11,450 bases of DNA from CAZCAQ01 sp964563965 (GTDB lineage Bacteria; Patescibacteriota; WWE3; UBA101185; UBA10185): contig CAZLZI010000035.1 in the NCBI GenBank assembly GCA_964563965.1, forward strand, positions 1 to 11,450. Reading direction: 5' to 3'. A program made the position numbers and the translations under genes. Within the stretch, counting starts at the first letter, position 1, and every line of letters starts with the position of its first letter. Positions 7,922 to 11,450 of the stretch are shown here, piece by piece. Under the pieces are notes generated by a model. The model made no database searches, was not told the origin of the DNA, and was given only the letters and a program-made list of their open reading frames with translations.

Positions 7922-9521
7922 GTACGAACTTCTTGTATTCATAGTATGCATAATCATCAGACTTCCTAATTTAGGATTTGATACTTTTAACACTGATATC
8001 TGGAAGTGGAAGACTAGGTCTTACAACTTCTCCAATGGTGTTTTTAATTTAGATTTGGGTCAAACTCTGCAAAGATACCACCCCGGTGTAATGCTCATGT
8101 GGCACGGCACTGCTGGTATTAAGCTTTATAATCTCTACTATGATTTAACTATAGGTGGCGAGCCTGCATCAAACGAAGCTAGCACTATCTTTGGACTAAA
8201 CTTCTTTCAAAAACTAATGGTTTCTGTATCTTTAGCTTTTTGTCTTGCACTACTTTTTTATATGTTAAGACAGCTCTTCGGATTAAAATATGCTGCTATC
8301 TCTATAGCTCTTCTTCTATTTGAGCCTTTTTACAACGCGTTATCGAGAGAATTTCACCTAGAAGGCCTAATGTCTACTTATATGCTGGTGTCTCTTGTAG
8401 CAACGTTTGGATACTATAAAACTAAAAGCACAAGCTATCTTATACTGTCTTCGCTATTTGCAGCATTTGCTGTTCTGACAAAAATTTCAGCCTTAGTTCT
8501 CTTGCCGTTTACTTGTCTAATGGTTATAGCTCCGTTCTATGCTACAGGTAAATCGTTAAAAGATTATGTACGCCAGTCAGTTCGTCCTGTAGGCGTTTGG
8601 TTAGGTGTGTTTGTCATTGCAAGTGTCGTTTTGTGGCCTGCGCTTCTTGTACGTCCTCTAGATGTATACTACAAGTTGGTTGAAGGCATATTTTCTGTTG
8701 GCATAGAAGAAGGACATGAGCAGCTTTTCTTTGGCAAGTATGTCACTGATCCGGGAATTTTGTTTTACCCAGTTGTGTTAATGTTTAAATCGTCTATATT
8801 TATGATTCCTGGAGTTTTAGGCTATTATATTTGGGCAAGAAGGCGCGCTAACTCTGATTTAAAGACTTTTAATAAGTTTATTCTTATCTTCAGCATTCTG
8901 TATATCCTGCCGTTACTTTCTTCATCAAAAAAATTGGATCGCTACATATTACCCAATTTTTTAACTCTATCTTTAATCTCTGCGTCTTTTTATTACTACC
9001 TATATAGTTTAAAAACTAAAGCCTTTTACTATGTAGTAGTTCCTTTAGCCTCTGTTTGGGTGATTTTTCTTGCCTACATTCATCCTGATTACTTATCTTA
9101 TTATTCACCATTAACCGGTGGGTTGAGAGTTGGTATAAATGTTATTGAGCCGAAATGGATGTATGGAGGACTTGCAGTGCGAGATTACTTTAAAGACTTG
9201 AAAGAAAAAAACAACTACACCTCATTCACCCAAGAAGCTCCGTTTAAAGAGCTAATGACCCGAAGTGAGCTCTTAGAAGATAAATTAGTGGTAGCTTTTC
9301 CGGAGAAGTACTACAATCAGACCTATCCTTTCTTAGATCAAATAGGTGGTAGGGCAGTTATTGATAAACTTACAGGTGAATCAAAGTACGCCAAGTTTTT
9401 TGTATTTCCAGTATGGGAAGATAGGCATATATATCTTGATAAGCACAAAGTTGAGTACTTTGATGCTATCTATATTCGGGGAGTAAAGTCATTCACTATT
9501 TATAAAAGGCTTTCTGACTAG
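7908..9521 (+). CDS. GT39/ArnT-like membrane glycosyltransferase (paralogue B)
   Basis: A 537-aa GT-C protein, clearly a paralogue of the gene at 4768. Shared blocks in the same order: N-T-D at 28-30 (presumed catalytic Asp30), Y-H-P-G-V-M-L-M-W at 57-65, F-H-L-E at 149-152, G-I-E-E-G-H at 265-270, D-P-G-I-L-F-Y-P, and S-S-K-K-L-D-R-Y-I-L-P with Asp344. The second acidic site is Glu152 where the paralogue has Asp152. After the last helix comes H-P-D-Y-L-S-Y-Y-S-P-L-T-G-G, as seen in related CPR and archaeal GT39 proteins, then an outer tail of about 130 residues that differs from paralogue A and lacks its cysteine pair. The ATG overlaps the upstream gene by 14 nt and has no visible ribosome site, so translation is probably coupled. 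Stop is TAG. Confidence 0.86.
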   Translation: MKRIKYELLVFIVCIIIRLPNLGFDTFNTDIWKWKTRSYNFSNGVFNLDLGQTLQRYHPGVMLMWHGTAGIKLYNLYYDLTIGGEPASNEASTIFGLNFFQKLMVSVSLAFCLALLFYMLRQLFGLKYAAISIALLLFEPFYNALSREFHLEGLMSTYMLVSLVATFGYYKTKSTSYLILSSLFAAFAVLTKISALVLLPFTCLMVIAPFYATGKSLKDYVRQSVRPVGVWLGVFVIASVVLWPALLVRPLDVYYKLVEGIFSVGIEEGHEQLFFGKYVTDPGILFYPVVLMFKSSIFMIPGVLGYYIWARRRANSDLKTFNKFILIFSILYILPLLSSSKKLDRYILPNFLTLSLISASFYYYLYSLKTKAFYYVVVPLASVWVIFLAYIHPDYLSYYSPLTGGLRVGINVIEPKWMYGGLAVRDYFKDLKEKNNYTSFTQEAPFKELMTRSELLEDKLVVAFPEKYYNQTYPFLDQIGGRAVIDKLTGESKYAKFFVFPVWEDRHIYLDKHKVEYFDAIYIRGVKSFTIYKRLSD

Positions 9522-9530
9522 AAAAACAGT

Positions 9531-10835
9531 ATGACTAAGCTATCTACTTTATATAAGTTTATTATAGCAAGGGTCGGGAGTGACACCTTCAATACGCTAG
9601 TCGTGACCTGTGCTTTGTTTTTTGTAGGGTTCGCCTCTTATTTATTACAGTTTGTGCTAGGTAGACTGCTGTCAGTTGAAAGCTTCGGCGATTTTAATGG
9701 TTTGTTATCTCTGGTTACTGTCATATCCTTCATCGCCACCGTTGTTGGCATGGCCTTGGTAAAAGTTTTCTCGGAACTGTATGGCGATAAAAGCTACGGT
9801 ATGCTCCGTAATGTATTTAGAAAAGTAATTGCAATTGCTTTGGGTGTTGGGGTAGTTACTGGTATTGTTCTTATTTTATCTGGTACGTATATCAAAGCTA
9901 TCTTTAATATTACATCTCAAGACATACTCCTCTTCTATGCATTAAGTTTTTCCATTTCACTTACAACTATGTTTTTTGGTACCCTTCTTCAAGGCATAAA
10001 CAAGTTTGTATTCTTTTCACTCTATCTGGTCCAAGGCAGCATATCTAGATTCTTAATTACAACACTCTTAGTTTATTTTATAAGACGAGATCCCAGTATG
10101 GTTTATTTAGGCTTCTTTTTTTCGCATCTGGCATCACTAGTTGTAGGTATATATCTCTATAAGCTTGCAAACATCAAGTCTTATGCGGGTGATCAACACT
10201 ATACTAAGGGAGCTTCTACTGCGCAGTTCAAAAAGTTGATTATTGATAGTGCCCCTATCGCAATTATAACCGGTGTTATGACTTTGTTAGCAAACACCGA
10301 TCTCATTTTGGTAAAGAGTTTGTTTTCGCCATACGAAGCAGGGATTTATGCAGGGACTGTCACTCTTGGAAAAGTTATTCTCTTTGGTTCTGGTTCAGTT
10401 GCAACTGTCATGTATCCCCGAGTCGTTTCTGTACGAAAGTCAAAAGCACAATTGTTGTTGCTCGTACGCCAATTTACCATCATTCAGGTTGTTTTGGTAC
10501 TTTTACCTTTACTGCTTTACGTACTTTTTCCTAAGTTAATAGCTGGCCTATTGTTTGGTGCAAAGTATTATCCAACAGTTCCTTACTTACCTATGTACGC
10601 TTTCTTTGTTAGTTGCTGGGTGTTTGTGAATTTTATGCTAACACTTTTTATTGCATTAGATGCTCGAAAAGTGGCATTTCTTGTCCCAGTATTTGCACTA
10701 TTGCAGTATGTGGGTATTTACCTTTTCCATGGAACTTTGGCTCAAGTCTTACAGGTAAACATCGTTGTGGGATTAGCCTTCTTAGTTTTTACTCTTGGGG
10801 CTTTTGTACTTCGGGTTCGGAAAATAGCGACTTAA
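9531..10835 (+). CDS. Oligosaccharide flippase, Wzx/MATE-like (second of two)
   Basis: A 434-aa hydrophobic protein with about 12 predicted helices. The N-terminal pattern is that of polysaccharide flippases: L-G-R-L-L-S-V-E-S-F-G-D-F-N-G-L near residues 44-59, leading into helix 2. A charged break near the middle (about residues 215-240) is followed by N-T-D-L-I-L-V-K and E-A-G-I-Y-A-G, also typical of the family's second half. Known role of the family: moving polyprenyl-linked sugars outward. It starts 9 nt after the preceding TAG, the only gap in the cluster, and has no clear ribosome site. It is 65 residues shorter than the flippase at 2374 and not visibly similar beyond family features. 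Its stop codon overlaps that of the opposing fcl gene. Confidence 0.85.
   Translation: MTKLSTLYKFIIARVGSDTFNTLVVTCALFFVGFASYLLQFVLGRLLSVESFGDFNGLLSLVTVISFIATVVGMALVKVFSELYGDKSYGMLRNVFRKVIAIALGVGVVTGIVLILSGTYIKAIFNITSQDILLFYALSFSISLTTMFFGTLLQGINKFVFFSLYLVQGSISRFLITTLLVYFIRRDPSMVYLGFFFSHLASLVVGIYLYKLANIKSYAGDQHYTKGASTAQFKKLIIDSAPIAIITGVMTLLANTDLILVKSLFSPYEAGIYAGTVTLGKVILFGSGSVATVMYPRVVSVRKSKAQLLLLVRQFTIIQVVLVLLPLLLYVLFPKLIAGLLFGAKYYPTVPYLPMYAFFVSCWVFVNFMLTLFIALDARKVAFLVPVFALLQYVGIYLFHGTLAQVLQVNIVVGLAFLVFTLGAFVLRVRKIAT
10832..10835. other. Convergent stop-codon overlap (TTAA)
   Basis: The four bases TTAA serve as TAA at 10833-10835 on the + strand for the flippase and as TAA on the - strand (complement of 10832-10834) for fcl. 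The two genes therefore meet tail to tail with no spacer and no room for a non-coding terminator. Confidence 0.95.
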
Positions 10836-11450
10836 CTAAGTTTAGAGACTTCGCTTTGTAGATACCAGTCGTAAGTAGTTCTAATGCCATCTTCGATAGC
10901 TATCTTTGACTTCCACCCTAACTTCGCGAGTTTACTAACATCTAAGACTCTTCTTGGTGTACCGTCTGGTTTTGAAGGATCAGTTAAAACTTCGCCATCA
11001 AAGCCAACAATTTTGCTTATTAGTTGAGTCAGTTCCATAATAGTATAGTCTTGTCCGCAGCCAACATTGACTATTTCACTGTCGTTGTAGTTCTCCATAA
11101 GAAAGACTGTTGCGTCAGCCATGTCATCTGAGTGCAAAAATTCTCTTCTAGGCGTGCCAGTTCCCCATAGTGTTATATTCTTATCACCTCTTTGTTTAGC
11201 TTCGTGAGTTCTTCTAATAAGTGCGGGTAAAAAATGCGAGCTAGTTAGATCGAAGTTGTCATATGGGCCATAGAGATTGGTTGGTTGAGCAGAAATAAAG
11301 TTAGTGCCATATTGTTTATTATAAGATTGGCACATGGTAATGCCCGCAAGCTTTGCCATGGCGTAAGCTTGGTTAGTTGGTTCTAGTGCCCCTGCCATTA
11401 AATACTCTTCTTTAACAGGTACTTCTGCATACTTCGGATAGATACAAACA
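10832..11450 (-). CDS. fcl: GDP-L-fucose synthase (epimerase/reductase), N-terminus beyond the window
   Basis: The frame is open to the right edge: codons upstream of the ATG at 11398 read C-I-Y-P-K and continue the family match, so that ATG is internal. About 205 residues are present, roughly the last two thirds of a protein of about 320 aa. This NADPH-dependent short-chain dehydrogenase turns GDP-4-keto-6-deoxy-mannose into GDP-L-fucose in the cytoplasm. Visible catalytic residues: Cys at 11444-11446 (E. coli Cys109), Tyr at 11363-11365 and Lys at 11351-11353 of Y-x-x-x-K (Tyr136, Lys140), and His at 11234-11236 (His179). Their spacing (27 and 43 residues) equals that recalled for E. coli Fcl. 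E-P-T-N, P-T-N-L-Y-G-P, R-E-F-L-H and K-P-D-G-T-P-R are also present. The gene is convergent with the cluster, so it belongs to another transcript; a gmd gene would be the expected partner, out of view. Confidence 0.95.
   Translation of the reverse strand, partial: VCIYPKYAEVPVKEEYLMAGALEPTNQAYAMAKLAGITMCQSYNKQYGTNFISAQPTNLYGPYDNFDLTSSHFLPALIRRTHEAKQRGDKNITLWGTGTPRREFLHSDDMADATVFLMENYNDSEIVNVGCGQDYTIMELTQLISKIVGFDGEVLTDPSKPDGTPRRVLDVSKLAKLGWKSKIAIEDGIRTTYDWYLQSEVSKLS

Noticed and set aside
10826..10855. Inverted repeat AGCGA / TCGCT flanking the convergent stop codons
   Set aside because: Only 5 bp of stem with a loop of about 20 nt and no T-run; too weak to call a terminator.
10348..10861. 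Two + strand open frames (10348-10539 and 10613-10861) within and past the second flippase
   Set aside because: Both are out of frame inside a well-supported gene; the cysteine-rich translations look like frame shadows, and the second also runs into fcl on the other strand.
1..11450. Alternative genetic code with TGA as glycine, as in Gracilibacteria and SR1
   Set aside because: TGA ends three genes exactly where the next gene begins, and no family match needs readthrough of TGA.

Overview
The window is AT-rich bacterial DNA, almost wholly coding. Nine genes run head to tail on the + strand, joined by overlaps of 1-26 nt or, at most, a 9-nt gap. A tenth gene enters from the right on the - strand. 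TGA closes three genes (at 284, 2377 and 3873) and glycine uses ordinary GGN codons, so the standard bacterial code applies. Extreme compaction, low GC and an unusual density of membrane glycosyltransferases and flippases fit a Candidate Phyla Radiation (Patescibacteria) genome, perhaps a Microgenomates-like lineage. That placement is an inference from style; no marker gene is present.

Layout, left to right: (1) the C-terminal end of a DPM1-like family 2 glycosyltransferase (1-284); (2) a DUF2079 multi-pass protein with an added C-terminal beta-type domain (284-2377); (3) a Wzx/MATE-like polysaccharide flippase (2374-3873); (4) a UPF0104 / lysylphosphatidylglycerol-synthase-TM-like protein (3870-4787); (5-7) three GT39/ArnT-like GT-C glycosyltransferases in a row (4768-6426, 6401-7921, 7908-9521), of which the first and third are diverged paralogues; (8) a second, dissimilar flippase (9531-10835); (9) on the - strand, most of a GDP-L-fucose synthase (fcl/wcaG), its stop codon overlapping that of the flippase.

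Reading the genes together (inference): the GT2 enzyme would load a hexose from a nucleotide sugar onto polyprenyl phosphate on the cytoplasmic face. One or both flippases, perhaps with the UPF0104 protein, would move lipid-linked sugar across the membrane. The GT-C proteins would then transfer the sugar outside the cell to a glycan, lipid or protein. The parts resemble the haloarchaeal AglD/AglR/AglS module (GT2 with a UPF0104-like membrane part, Wzx-like protein, GT-C enzyme), here split and expanded. The fcl gene indicates GDP-mannose-derived sugar metabolism next door. No Wzy polymerase, O-antigen ligase, soluble glycosyltransferase cluster, mobile element, RNA gene or CRISPR array was seen, and no non-coding stretch exceeds 9 nt.
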